A stretch of DNA of 14,238 nucleotides, taken from positions 1 to 14,238 of the forward strand of contig JALLOP010000028.1 in assembly GCA_027718005.1 (NCBI GenBank). Reading direction: 5' to 3'. Numbering within the stretch: the first letter of the stretch is position 1; each line of letters opens with the position of its first letter. This DNA is from Patescibacteria group bacterium AH-259-L07 (lineage in GTDB: Bacteria; Patescibacteriota; Patescibacteriia; UBA2591; UBA6264). The notes below the pieces were generated by a model. That model saw only the letters and a program-made list of their open reading frames with translations, searched no databases and was not told where the DNA came from. Below are positions 1-7,557 of the stretch, one piece after another. The position numbers were made by a program, and so were the translations under genes.

Positions 1-482
1 TAAGCCCGGACAGTTCTATTTATATAGCCAAGAATAACCAGCTGTTTTATTGTTAATAATGTTAATGTTTGCAGATAGTCACGATATTCATATTTGTGAG
101 GGACTTTTAATACAGACTTTTCTAGGAATTTTCTATACAAATTTATTTTAGATTTATTATATTCGCGAACAGCACGGCGGATCACCTCCTCACATATAAA
201 AGAAAACTCTTCTGACTTCAAGTACTCTTGATCTATAGATTGCTTAGATATCTTTTTAAAATCATCTCTAAGGTCGTTTATAAAATTCTCTAGTCGTTTT
301 AATCTTAATTCGCTAGCTTTGCCAAATATTAAAAAATCTAATGTCCCTCCAATATAAGGTATTGCTAAAAGGCTTGCCCGTAGTGCGATGCTTTTAGATT
401 TCTCTTCTACAACTCGTTTTAACAATAATTTATTATTTTTCTTGCTAATCTTTCCAAATAGCTTTTTTATTCTTCTATTCAT
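1..482 (-). CDS. Hypothetical protein, 5' part only (160 aa visible; C-terminus beyond the left edge)
   Basis: The frame opens with ATG at 482 and stays open to base 1, so the gene runs off the window. The N-terminus is very basic (MNRRIKKLFGKISKKNN). Residues about 33-54 are apolar and hold the motif IPYIGGTLDFLIFG, followed by the charged helical stretch KASELRLKRLENFINDLRDD. I recall a similar P-x-I-G-G-x-x-D segment followed by an R-L-x-x-F helix in uncharacterised proteins of genomic islands, where it may insert into or lie on a membrane; no function is known to me. The rest is helical and basic. It lies 80 bases after the helicase stop on the same strand, with an 18-bp inverted repeat in the gap (516-533), so it may be last in that operon or have its own regulation. 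No clear ribosome binding site precedes the ATG. Confidence 0.72.
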   Translation of the reverse strand, partial: MNRRIKKLFGKISKKNNKLLLKRVVEEKSKSIALRASLLAIPYIGGTLDFLIFGKASELRLKRLENFINDLRDDFKKISKQSIDQEYLKSEEFSFICEEVIRRAVREYNKSKINLYRKFLEKSVLKVPHKYEYRDYLQTLTLLTIKQLVILGYINRTVRA

Positions 483-515
483 AAACTACTTCTTACTTAA
501 TTAGAATGGATCGTT

Positions 516-533
516 TTATGTATATCTACATAA
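516..533. promoter_or_regulatory. Perfect 7-bp-arm inverted repeat, operator-like
   Basis: The arms TTATGTA (516-522) and TACATAA (527-533) are perfect complements around a 4-base centre. The repeat sits in the 80-base gap between the helicase stop and the next start codon, 34 bases before that ATG. It is too AT-rich, and lacks the T-run, to be a convincing terminator. A repressor-binding dyad is the simplest reading, but chance is possible in DNA this AT-rich. Confidence 0.3.
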
Positions 534-562
534 TCGCCTCTATTGATTCTATCTTGATTAAT

Positions 563-2467
563 TTATCTATTTTGAAGAGATGTAATAAAATCTTCTCCGC
601 TCTCAGATTTTATAAGCCCGTGTTCAAGAAATCTTGAAAACCTGCGTTGGCCAAGAACATTAGTGCGCCCAGATCTCGCCGTCAATCCACGTCTTTGACC
701 AGACCATGTTAAAAATAAATAATCTGTCGGACGTGTCATCGCAACATATAATAGACGGTGCTCCTCTGATAAATCAGCGTCTTTCCTAGGAATCAAGTCA
801 TCATCAACACCCAAAACTATAGTGCCTTTTACAGTTAATCCCTTTGAGCCCGCGATACTCATAAAGCGCACTCCTTCTTTTTCTGAATTAGCTATATCTC
901 TTCCTAAGGGTGGGATTTGGGAGAGAAACCTACCCAGAGGAATATTATGCTCGATGACATCATCTATCTTTTTAAGTAACTTTTTAAAGTCTATACCACA
1001 ATCGGGCAAGAGATTACTATTTATCAATTCGGTGATCCATTCGCCCCAAGATGTTAACCCTTCCTCCGGTAAGCTAATCTGTTGCAAAAAATTATCTACC
1101 TCTCCTAACAACTGATTAGCTTCTTTTCGCCCTCGAGAAGATAAATCATTAGAGCCACTTAGTATTAAATCTCTAAAAGTAGAACCAAAATTTATATCTC
1201 GTTGTTTAGCTTTCTGGTATATAGAATCAATTAATGTTGGGCCAATATTATTGGTTTGGCTTAAAAGGTTCCACCATGCAAGAGAGTCATTTTGATTCTC
1301 AATCAACCTCAAGAAAGATAACATTCTAACAACTTCTATCTTATTTAGTATCTCCCCTAAATTGCTTGAGGAAACAGGGATTGACTCTCGCTCAAGTATT
1401 TGTTTAACAGGGGTTGAAAATGCGCCACGAAAATCAGTGCGTGATAATACCAAAATCTCTGGATATGAAACACCTCTAATATCATGTAACCATTTAATTA
1501 TAGTTGCAACTCCTTTCGCTTCAGACTCATTACTCCTAAATCTTAAAAGGTTGGCAATCCCATCAGGAGCTGTATCTGCATGCCTTAAAGTCTTTGGTAT
1601 TTCCCGCGTATCATCGCCAGCTATTACAGATTGCGCCCACTTAAGGATTTTCTTCCCACATCGGTGACATATAGTAAGCCGGTAATCCTTATCTGTTGAA
1701 AAATCTGATAAAAAATTTCTAATTCCTGCTGGTTCTGCATTTCGGCCAGAATAAATTGATTGATCGTCGTCACCAATGGCAAGGATATGTATACCGCGAG
1801 AAGCGAGCTGTTTTATAACAGCAAGATCGCACGCATTAAGATCTTGATATTCATCAATAATAATAAATTCATAATCTATCCCCGAAAGTATAGAATTTTT
1901 ATGAAGTGCCTGCCTCAATAAATCAGGAATCTCCTGAATGAGAGTATATCCGAATATTTTCCGATGTATCTCAAATAAATCAGTAAATTGAGATTTTATT
2001 CTTTCAGGGATATCTATATTTGTACCATCTGTTAATGATTCCCATTTTGCCGACATCCAATTAATTAGTTTCTCAACAATTTTCTTTTTTAATTTTAACC
2101 TTCTTGATAAATCTTGAATAATCAATTTGTCTAATTCAAAATCTGACGGGATACGTAGTGGCAAAGGAAAATATACACAACCTGAATTCTGAAGAAGAAC
2201 ACCTAGAGAAAAAGAATGTAACGTATTAGGATTTTCGACTGGTATAGCAGTAGTCCCCAATTTTCTTGCAAGTTCGGCTGTTGCAGCACGTGTAAAAGTT
2301 AAAAATTTAATTTTTAATGGCTGTCCTCCAACCCCGATATCTTCATATAACTTTTTTACTAGAGCTACTGCCGTAAAGCTTTTCCCTGTCCCTGGACCAG
2401 CAAGAACACGTCCATGCTGTCCTGTTGGATGATTAATAATTTTCTTTTGTTCCTCTGTTAGATTCAT
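563..2467 (-). CDS. UvrD/PcrA-like superfamily 1 DNA helicase
   Basis: ATP-dependent 3'-5' DNA helicase of the UvrD/Rep family, 634 aa, slightly shorter than typical PcrA or UvrD. All the core motifs can be read: Walker A GPGTGKS (24-30), motif Ia FLTFTRAATAEL (about 55-66), Walker B DEYQD (205-209), motif III GDDDQSIY (232-239), motif IV ILVLSRT (about 338-344), motif V MSIAGSKGLT (about 536-545) and motif VI YVAMTRPTDYLFL (about 575-587, arginine finger R579). It is therefore expected to be active. It lacks the long C-terminal region of housekeeping UvrD and ends in a basic segment (GQRRGLTARSGR). It starts at ATG 2467, 23 bases after a 50-aa gene and next to a palindrome. The surrounding unknown and membrane-protein genes suggest an accessory, perhaps defence, helicase (compare the UvrD-like GajB of Gabija); no GajA-type nuclease partner is visible. 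The helicase family is certain, the role is not. Confidence 0.93.
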   Translation of the reverse strand: MNLTEEQKKIINHPTGQHGRVLAGPGTGKSFTAVALVKKLYEDIGVGGQPLKIKFLTFTRAATAELARKLGTTAIPVENPNTLHSFSLGVLLQNSGCVYFPLPLRIPSDFELDKLIIQDLSRRLKLKKKIVEKLINWMSAKWESLTDGTNIDIPERIKSQFTDLFEIHRKIFGYTLIQEIPDLLRQALHKNSILSGIDYEFIIIDEYQDLNACDLAVIKQLASRGIHILAIGDDDQSIYSGRNAEPAGIRNFLSDFSTDKDYRLTICHRCGKKILKWAQSVIAGDDTREIPKTLRHADTAPDGIANLLRFRSNESEAKGVATIIKWLHDIRGVSYPEILVLSRTDFRGAFSTPVKQILERESIPVSSSNLGEILNKIEVVRMLSFLRLIENQNDSLAWWNLLSQTNNIGPTLIDSIYQKAKQRDINFGSTFRDLILSGSNDLSSRGRKEANQLLGEVDNFLQQISLPEEGLTSWGEWITELINSNLLPDCGIDFKKLLKKIDDVIEHNIPLGRFLSQIPPLGRDIANSEKEGVRFMSIAGSKGLTVKGTIVLGVDDDLIPRKDADLSEEHRLLYVAMTRPTDYLFLTWSGQRRGLTARSGRTNVLGQRRFSRFLEHGLIKSESGEDFITSLQNR

Positions 2468-2468
2468 A

Positions 2469-2490
2469 ATTATTAGAATTTTCTAATCAT
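2469..2490. promoter_or_regulatory. Near-perfect palindrome directly upstream of the helicase start
   Basis: The arms ATTAGAA (2472-2478) and TTCTAAT (2481-2487) are perfect complements around a 2-base centre, and extend to 10-base arms with one mismatch over 2469-2490. The palindrome fills nearly the whole 23-base gap between the stop of the 50-aa gene and the helicase ATG. The 2-base centre disfavours an RNA hairpin and suits a protein-binding DNA dyad. It also occupies the place where a ribosome binding site would be; none is seen. Confidence 0.4.
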
Positions 2491-2643
2491 CTACCCTTTA
2501 TTAATTTTATTAAATCCTTCAGCTTTCTTTGATTTTTCATATTCTACTTGCCGAATGAAAATATCGGCCAACCTTTCGGCGGCCATATCTATAAATTTTT
2601 TAGCATCTTTTGATTTTATCTTTTGATTTGCTTTTTTACTCAT
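2491..2643 (-). CDS. Small hypothetical protein, 50 aa
   Basis: ATG at 2643 to TAG at 2491-2493. The protein begins MSKKANQKIKSKDAKKF, continues as a predicted amphipathic helix (AERLADIFIRQVEYEK, about residues 22-37) and ends in a basic tail. It has no membrane segment and no cysteines. It is placed 23 bases after the 326-aa gene and 23 bases before the helicase, with the same strand and the same spacing, which supports a real gene in an operon. I do not recognise a named family. A short helix-forming protein beside a helicase could be a binding partner or an antitoxin-like regulator; that is a guess. Chance occurrence of an ORF this short is possible, but the neat fit between two genes argues against it. 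Confidence 0.55.
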   Translation of the reverse strand: MSKKANQKIKSKDAKKFIDMAAERLADIFIRQVEYEKSKKAEGFNKINKG

Positions 2644-2666
2644 TAATTTTATCAATTAATTTTACT

Positions 2667-3647
2667 CTAAGAGCCGTCCTCTGCCTGCGCCATCTGTCTA
2701 ATAATCTCTTTACGGTAAGATTCCTCATCCATTAGAATACGTTTACTCAATCTTTCAATATATTGCATTGCCCAGCTCCCGTAAAATTCAGCTTTCTCGC
2801 ATAATGCTAAGATCGGATTCAATTTTGCTGAAATCGATAGGTGACACATGAAAGTTATGAATCTGCCCTGCTCTTCCGTCGAATTTTTTAATAATTGTAA
2901 TGGAGTACCCACCACCACACCACTCACCGAATGACCTATTTTAAATTCTATGAACTTATTTTTATAAACTAATCTATTATCCTCATAGTTCATATTTATC
3001 TTAGGCGGAACTGATAATTTAATCCAGGTCAATCCCTTTATTTCTTTTTCATTCATGAATTCCTCCTTGAAAGACTTTAAAACGATATTTTTATTTTTCA
3101 AATTCTTCGGTAAATCATCATATTTGATTTTAATTCCACCCTCTACAGTATTAGAGCTTCTATACCCGAAGAATTCAACTTCGTTTTTAATCTTCCATCC
3201 CGCCAAGCCACTCATTGTAGCTAAAATTGAATATTCAAATACATCCTGCATTTTATTTCTAAATTCATCACTACCAATACCCTTATCCGTTTCTATTGGT
3301 AAAATATTTCTGAATCCTTTATCTTTGCGTAGCAACTCCTGAAAACCACACCAGGCATGAAAATAAGGGGTATCCATATCTTCCATTCCTAAAATTGTTC
3401 TATTTTTCTTGTCGTATATATACATAAGTGGCAACATCACTTTCTTCTCAAAGGAAAATAGAGGGGATTTTAATATCCTCCATGTTACTAGAAAAATAAG
3501 GAGTAAAATTATTACCCATCTTATCCATAACGATTGAGTAATTGACCAATCCGTAAAAAAATTAACCAATCCTGTTATAGCCGTAATTAAAATCAATAAA
3601 TCTAATATATATTTTCTTTCAAAGGATATATTTGGATTTGCCCTCAT
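2667..3647 (-). CDS. Hypothetical membrane protein, two N-terminal TM segments and a large soluble domain
   Basis: 326 aa, ATG at 3647, TAG stop. Two hydrophobic segments lie near the N-terminus, about residues 13-32 (YILDLLILITAITGLVNFF) and 42-58 (IRWVIILLLIFLVTW), forming a hairpin that should leave both the short N-terminus and the large C-terminal part on the same side, probably the cytoplasm. The roughly 260-residue soluble part contains FHAWCGFQELLRKDKGF (about 96-112) and a region rich in beta-type residues (about 155-250, including IKLSVPPKINMNYED), and ends in a charged helix (about 290-326). I recognise no catalytic motif or family. The 135-base upstream gap is the largest in this part of the accessory region, so the unit 326 aa - 50 aa - helicase may have its own promoter. 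A membrane-anchored sensor or effector is conceivable but not shown. Confidence 0.8.
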   Translation of the reverse strand: MRANPNISFERKYILDLLILITAITGLVNFFTDWSITQSLWIRWVIILLLIFLVTWRILKSPLFSFEKKVMLPLMYIYDKKNRTILGMEDMDTPYFHAWCGFQELLRKDKGFRNILPIETDKGIGSDEFRNKMQDVFEYSILATMSGLAGWKIKNEVEFFGYRSSNTVEGGIKIKYDDLPKNLKNKNIVLKSFKEEFMNEKEIKGLTWIKLSVPPKINMNYEDNRLVYKNKFIEFKIGHSVSGVVVGTPLQLLKNSTEEQGRFITFMCHLSISAKLNPILALCEKAEFYGSWAMQYIERLSKRILMDEESYRKEIIRQMAQAEDGS

Positions 3648-3712
3648 ATTTTATATTTATTTCAATTAATTTTTGTGTTATTGCTCCGTTAAACTAACTT
3701 TATTTTGAGAAC

Positions 3713-3753
3713 TCCCTCTATTTCGTAACCTCCCTATTTCATATTCCCTATTC
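3713..3753. repeat. Three imperfect short direct repeats in an intergenic gap
   Basis: On the plus strand, TCCCTCTATTTCGTA (3713-3727), TCCCTATTTCATA (3731-3743) and TCCCTATTC (3745-3753) repeat a TCCCTATTTC theme. They lie in the 135-base gap (3648-3782) between the 169-aa and 326-aa genes, where a promoter for the 326-aa gene would be expected. They could be binding sites or a slipped-strand product. I see nothing else in this gap: no open frame and no convincing terminator. Confidence 0.35.
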
Positions 3754-3782
3754 AAAATTAAATATCTTTCTTAAAAAATCGG

Positions 3783-4292
3783 CTATAAATTTAAGATCTT
3801 TAATAAGCCAAGAATAATCGTTCCGATAACAAGTACAAATATCCCTATAAGTATTTGCCCCCACCATTTCTGGTGCCACTTTTCGTTAATTTCATTCCCC
3901 TTTTTTATTTTTTTTGATTGTTCTTTTTTTGTTCTACTAGTTATTTCTTTAATATCAGATGTCCGCCTTTTATTTTCTTTAATGGAAATAGCTTCTGACT
4001 TTCCTGATTCTAGCTCTTCTAAATATTGCTTTGCTTTTTCCCAATTAATATCTGAAATTAATAATCCATAATTACCCCATCTCCCTAGTCCATCATGGGA
4101 TATCTTTTTAAAATTAGCTATACCCTTTGATTGTAATTTATTCAGAACTAAAATAAAATCATTATATGCTATTCCGGTATAAGCCAATTTACCAAAAGAT
4201 GTTTCTACATGGTTAGTATTGCCTGGTAATAAAACCTTGAATTCTAAAATTGTTCTCAGCGCATGAATTAAGTAATTAATATTGTTGGACAT
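3783..4292 (-). CDS. Hypothetical tail-anchored protein with a possible winged-helix N-terminus
   Basis: 169 aa, ATG at 4292, TAG stop. Residues 1-95 look like a compact helical domain with a short beta wing (helix FILVLNKLQSKGIANFKKI, then NYGLLISDINWEKAKQYLEEL), the layout of a small winged-helix or similar fold. Residues about 100-138 are a highly charged linker (KENKRRTSDIKEITSRTKKE). Residues about 145-166 form one hydrophobic segment (QILIGIFVLVIGTIILGLL) preceded by WHQKWW, an aromatic interface typical of C-terminal anchors. The soluble domain is therefore expected on the cytoplasmic side. There is no signal peptide. It follows the 103-aa ORF by 38 bases on the same strand. A sensor domain held at the membrane by a flexible linker fits the architecture; the function is unknown. 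Confidence 0.78.
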   Translation of the reverse strand: MSNNINYLIHALRTILEFKVLLPGNTNHVETSFGKLAYTGIAYNDFILVLNKLQSKGIANFKKISHDGLGRWGNYGLLISDINWEKAKQYLEELESGKSEAISIKENKRRTSDIKEITSRTKKEQSKKIKKGNEINEKWHQKWWGQILIGIFVLVIGTIILGLLKILNL

Positions 4293-4330
4293 ACATCAAT
4301 GATTTTGTTTAAGATTTTATCTTTATTGAA

Positions 4331-4642
4331 TTACTTCAGCTGTTCTATATATCCGTCTTTTAGGTCTTTAAACCAGTGATAATAATCTTTTGGTTTTAAT
4401 AAGTCGAAAGTATAATATTGTTTTAGGCCACCGCGAAATTCTTTTGGAATGTCAACTGGATTAACTTGTGTAATTTTTTTATTTAAAATTTCAAAATGAG
4501 CCTTAGCCCATTCAGCTTTTTTCGGGGTTGCCTCGTCACTATCATCATCAGATTTTATTTCAACAACCCTAATCAGAGTTTCAAGGCCTTTGTCTTGTAA
4601 ATCTTTCATCTCTTTTAAACTTGGCGCATTATCTTCTTGCAA
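4331..4642 (-). CDS. Orphan C-terminal nuclease-domain fragment of a type III Res-like protein (probable remnant)
   Basis: 103-codon frame, TAA stop. The only start covering the whole frame is TTG at 4642, with no ribosome binding site and an in-frame stop three codons further upstream. The first internal ATG is at 4609. Residues 25-30 (RVVEIK) look like the E-x-K half of a PD-(D/E)xK nuclease. What follows (SDDDSDEATPKKAEWAKAHFE, then KQYYTFDLLKPKDYYHWF) matches my memory of the end of type III Res proteins: an E-x-K strand, a lysine-rich helix with A-x-x-HF, then YYF-x-FL-x-P-x-DY. The preceding P-D part is missing, so it should not be a complete nuclease. It begins 19 bases after the stop of an intact res that has its own nuclease domain. 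Most likely it is a 3' stub of an older res; it could instead be a small real protein. Confidence 0.6.
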   Translation of the reverse strand: MQEDNAPSLKEMKDLQDKGLETLIRVVEIKSDDDSDEATPKKAEWAKAHFEILNKKITQVNPVDIPKEFRGGLKQYYTFDLLKPKDYYHWFKDLKDGYIEQLK

Positions 4643-4661
4643 TTTTTTAAATTATTAAACA

Positions 4662-7556
4662 TTAACAGGCAAAAATCTTCTCAAAATCATTAGTCCAATA
4701 TTTTTTATAGACTTCTTCCGCTTCAGGTTGGTCATCGTTATAATAAAAAAGCTCAAAAGAAGCAACTTTTTTTTCTTTTATTTTATTGTAATCCTCTTTA
4801 AATTCTTCAAACCCACATATTTTTTCTATTGGATTCTTTGTATGTTCCACTCCTTTCGGATCTATAAACTTAATGTAGTATTTATCATTCTTTTTCAACC
4901 AAAAAATAAAATCTGGATTAAAAGACCTGTATCCACCGGCATCCTCGCAAAAATATGGTATGCTAACCGCATCAATTGCTTCATCTAATTTAGAAAAATA
5001 CCACCAATCATACTTCTTCAATGTATTGTTGTTTTTTTCTAAATATTCAATTAAGTCTTTGATAAAATCTATTTCACTTTCCGTCTTTATTATATGTTGA
5101 AAATATTTTGTATTTTTTCTGTGCAAAATTGGCGCATAATAATGTTCCCTTAATAAACTAAAGTCTACTCTATTCCCTATAACCTCAAATCCGGACCTCG
5201 CTTTACTTGAATCTTTAATCAGCTCTTTGTATCTTCTTTTATCGATAGTTCCCTCATCAAATAACTTATCAATTTCCTCCTCGGTTTGACGCGGCTTTAA
5301 AATCTCAGCCACTTCAACTGTCAATGTTTTAACTTCATCTTTTGATAAACTTGTTTTGACTTCTTTGTAGTGCGATATTTCACTATCAAGAATTTTTATT
5401 TTATCTATCTTTTTTGTTTTATCATTAAAAAAACTATCAGCTATTAATAAAATATTTTCAACAGACTTTTTTCTTCTTTTATCTACAGCCTTTAAATATT
5501 TTGGACTTTTAAGCTTATTTATTGTTCTTGTTTTTATCCCATTTTTTAAGAGTAATACTTTTGGACTTATATTATTTACATAATCACTTATTGTAATTTT
5601 TTCTTTTTTACCTACCCAGAATGGTCTGTCATTCAAAACGCCATCTTTAAATATTGGTATAAATATTGGCAATTCTTTTTCATTGATAGAAGCATTTTTC
5701 TTAATATCTTTAATAGTAATCCAACCTGATTCGGCTTGGTCTTGTAAGTCTTTTAAAATATTTTTAACAACTTCTTTGTTGGTGGCAAAAATAAATATGC
5801 TTTCCATTAAACCATTTACGCGGCTAATTTGATTAATTCTCTCGCTTGATAAGCTTCCTTTATTTATATTTTCAAATCTTTTTCTTTGATTTTTCAATGG
5901 CTCAATCCTAATGCCCCTGCCAATAGACTGTAATACAAACTTTTTTGCTTCTTCGCTAACACCAATATTAATAAAATTAATTATATTTGGACGATTTGTA
6001 TCCCATCCTTCGACAAATATTCTACTTCCTAATAAAATATTTACATCTCCACGATCGTCGATATTCTCAAAAAAACTATCATCAATCACTTTTCCAAATT
6101 CATAACCATCCAATACATTATCTTCCCACCTTACAATATCACTCGCTACAATCAACATAAAATATTTATCTGTATTTTTTAATTTAAAGGCAAGTTCTCT
6201 AGTATTATTTTTAAACTTAACGACTTCTATATTTGATCTATTTTTAGAGTTAAATATCTGTTTAAAAAATTCTTGTTCGGTAAGATTTCTTATTTCACCT
6301 GCAAGAGAGGCGTCTAGCTCTCCTAATTGGAATAGATATTTATTGTTGTTTTCTATTTTCACCGCCAAATTTTTTTTAGCCGCCTTAAAATCAAAATTTC
6401 CGCGAGCAATTTCGGCTAATTGCGTATAAAATACTTTTAAATCTGCGTCTTCAATATTTACACTATTAGCTAATGTGATAAGCAGCGGATGATGATATAA
6501 TTTTTTATTTATTTTTTTTAATTTATTTGATCTCTTTTTAATAAGCGAAAACAGAATTAAAGTTTGCGAAATAATATCTCTTTGATCATTTTCTGATAAT
6601 TCGTCTCCCCTGGTGAAGCTGGCAAAATTCGAATCTGGCACATATATTTTTTTTCCATATCCCTCACCTAAGAATGTGTCAAGTTTGTAGTCAAAAACTG
6701 TTGTTACTTTATCAAGTTCGTCGGTAAATGTAGCAGAAAAATTAAACAAAAAACCATTATGTGTAAGAGCTATAAAATACTGTTGTCTCTTTGAAGTTTC
6801 TTTTTCACCTTTATGTGCTTCATCAAGTATCAAATACCAGTTGCCGTTGTTGTAAATACTATTGTGGTCAATTCTTTGGCCTTCTTTCTTTTTGGCAACA
6901 GTATCCTTATCTCCAATTACGTCAGCGCGGTAATAAAATACATTGATTTCATTTTTATTAATAAGCGCCTGTTGATTTTTTACTCTTTCCCACTGTTTTA
7001 AATTCCACATCTTGATCTTGATTTCATGCCCTTTGTTAAACTTATCTACATGTTTTTTTATTTGATTTAAAATATCTTCTTTCGGCGCTAATATCAAAAC
7101 GTCCTTTTTGGGAATTAATTTTTTATTCATCAAGTTCCCCAATATTGCTAAGAGTTTAATCATCACAAGGGTTTTCCCGCTTCCTGTTGCCATCCAAAAA
7201 GAAACACGATTAAGAAAATTTCTAAAATCAATTTTATTGTCTTCCGCTTTATAATATTCAGCTAAAAATTTAAAATTTTCATTCTTTTTCTTGATGCTTA
7301 AACTATCCCTTAAATTATTATCCAATCCTTCTTCTTGATAATATTTCAAAAGTTTTTTTCTATTTTCCATAATTTTCCCGTCACCAAATCTTTTGTATGT
7401 AAGAAAAAGCGTATTAATAATGTTATCAAGCGCTTTTTTTTGATAGTCAAAAAGTTTCCAATCTGAACCAAAATTTTCCATATTTGGATATTGCCATTCA
7501 AAAGGAACTTCTAAAATATCTTTTTTATTATTAATTATTTTTTCCAGTATGACCAT
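4662..7556 (-). CDS. res: Type III-like restriction enzyme Res subunit (DEAD/DEAH helicase plus PD-(D/E)xK nuclease)
   Basis: 964 aa, the usual size for a type III Res. The superfamily 2 translocase motifs are present: Walker A MATGSGKT (122-129), DEAH (245-248), SAT (274-276), motif V GSRIFVEGWDT (510-520) and motif VI QSIGRGIR (543-550), the last two characteristic of Res proteins. Near the C-terminus lies a probable PD-(D/E)xK nuclease: FNPDFIFW (P881-D882), then the strand KFIDPKG with D899 and K901. With Mod it should recognise unmethylated sites, translocate using ATP, and cleave. ATG at 7556 follows the mod stop by one base (TAA-C-ATG), so translation is probably coupled. No frameshift is seen. 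The gene is strikingly AT-rich: bases 6481-6540, a low-end example, hold 11 G+C of 60. The family is secure; the precise R-M subtype is inferred. Confidence 0.93.
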   Translation of the reverse strand: MVILEKIINNKKDILEVPFEWQYPNMENFGSDWKLFDYQKKALDNIINTLFLTYKRFGDGKIMENRKKLLKYYQEEGLDNNLRDSLSIKKKNENFKFLAEYYKAEDNKIDFRNFLNRVSFWMATGSGKTLVMIKLLAILGNLMNKKLIPKKDVLILAPKEDILNQIKKHVDKFNKGHEIKIKMWNLKQWERVKNQQALINKNEINVFYYRADVIGDKDTVAKKKEGQRIDHNSIYNNGNWYLILDEAHKGEKETSKRQQYFIALTHNGFLFNFSATFTDELDKVTTVFDYKLDTFLGEGYGKKIYVPDSNFASFTRGDELSENDQRDIISQTLILFSLIKKRSNKLKKINKKLYHHPLLITLANSVNIEDADLKVFYTQLAEIARGNFDFKAAKKNLAVKIENNNKYLFQLGELDASLAGEIRNLTEQEFFKQIFNSKNRSNIEVVKFKNNTRELAFKLKNTDKYFMLIVASDIVRWEDNVLDGYEFGKVIDDSFFENIDDRGDVNILLGSRIFVEGWDTNRPNIINFINIGVSEEAKKFVLQSIGRGIRIEPLKNQRKRFENINKGSLSSERINQISRVNGLMESIFIFATNKEVVKNILKDLQDQAESGWITIKDIKKNASINEKELPIFIPIFKDGVLNDRPFWVGKKEKITISDYVNNISPKVLLLKNGIKTRTINKLKSPKYLKAVDKRRKKSVENILLIADSFFNDKTKKIDKIKILDSEISHYKEVKTSLSKDEVKTLTVEVAEILKPRQTEEEIDKLFDEGTIDKRRYKELIKDSSKARSGFEVIGNRVDFSLLREHYYAPILHRKNTKYFQHIIKTESEIDFIKDLIEYLEKNNNTLKKYDWWYFSKLDEAIDAVSIPYFCEDAGGYRSFNPDFIFWLKKNDKYYIKFIDPKGVEHTKNPIEKICGFEEFKEDYNKIKEKKVASFELFYYNDDQPEAEEVYKKYWTNDFEKIFAC

Positions 7557-7557
7557 G

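Noticed and set aside
179..190. GGATCACCTCCT on the plus strand equals the 3' tail of 16S rRNA, so the minus-strand message carries a 12-base perfect Shine-Dalgarno sequence inside the left-edge gene.
   Set aside because: It encodes E-E-V-I-R within an otherwise continuous frame, and the GTG nine bases after the AGGAGG leads to only about ten codons. No other rRNA sequence flanks it. Coincidence is the best reading.
1650..1680. CHRCGKK in the helicase as a zinc-binding site.
   Set aside because: It aligns with the helicase motif usually written as L-x-x-x-Y-R-C; only one C-x-x-C pair is present and no second pair follows.
4301..4320. Short AAGAT-TTT-ATCTT inverted repeat between the 103-aa and 169-aa genes as a terminator.
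   Set aside because: The arms are only 5 bp of almost pure A/T with no following T-run; chance is likely.
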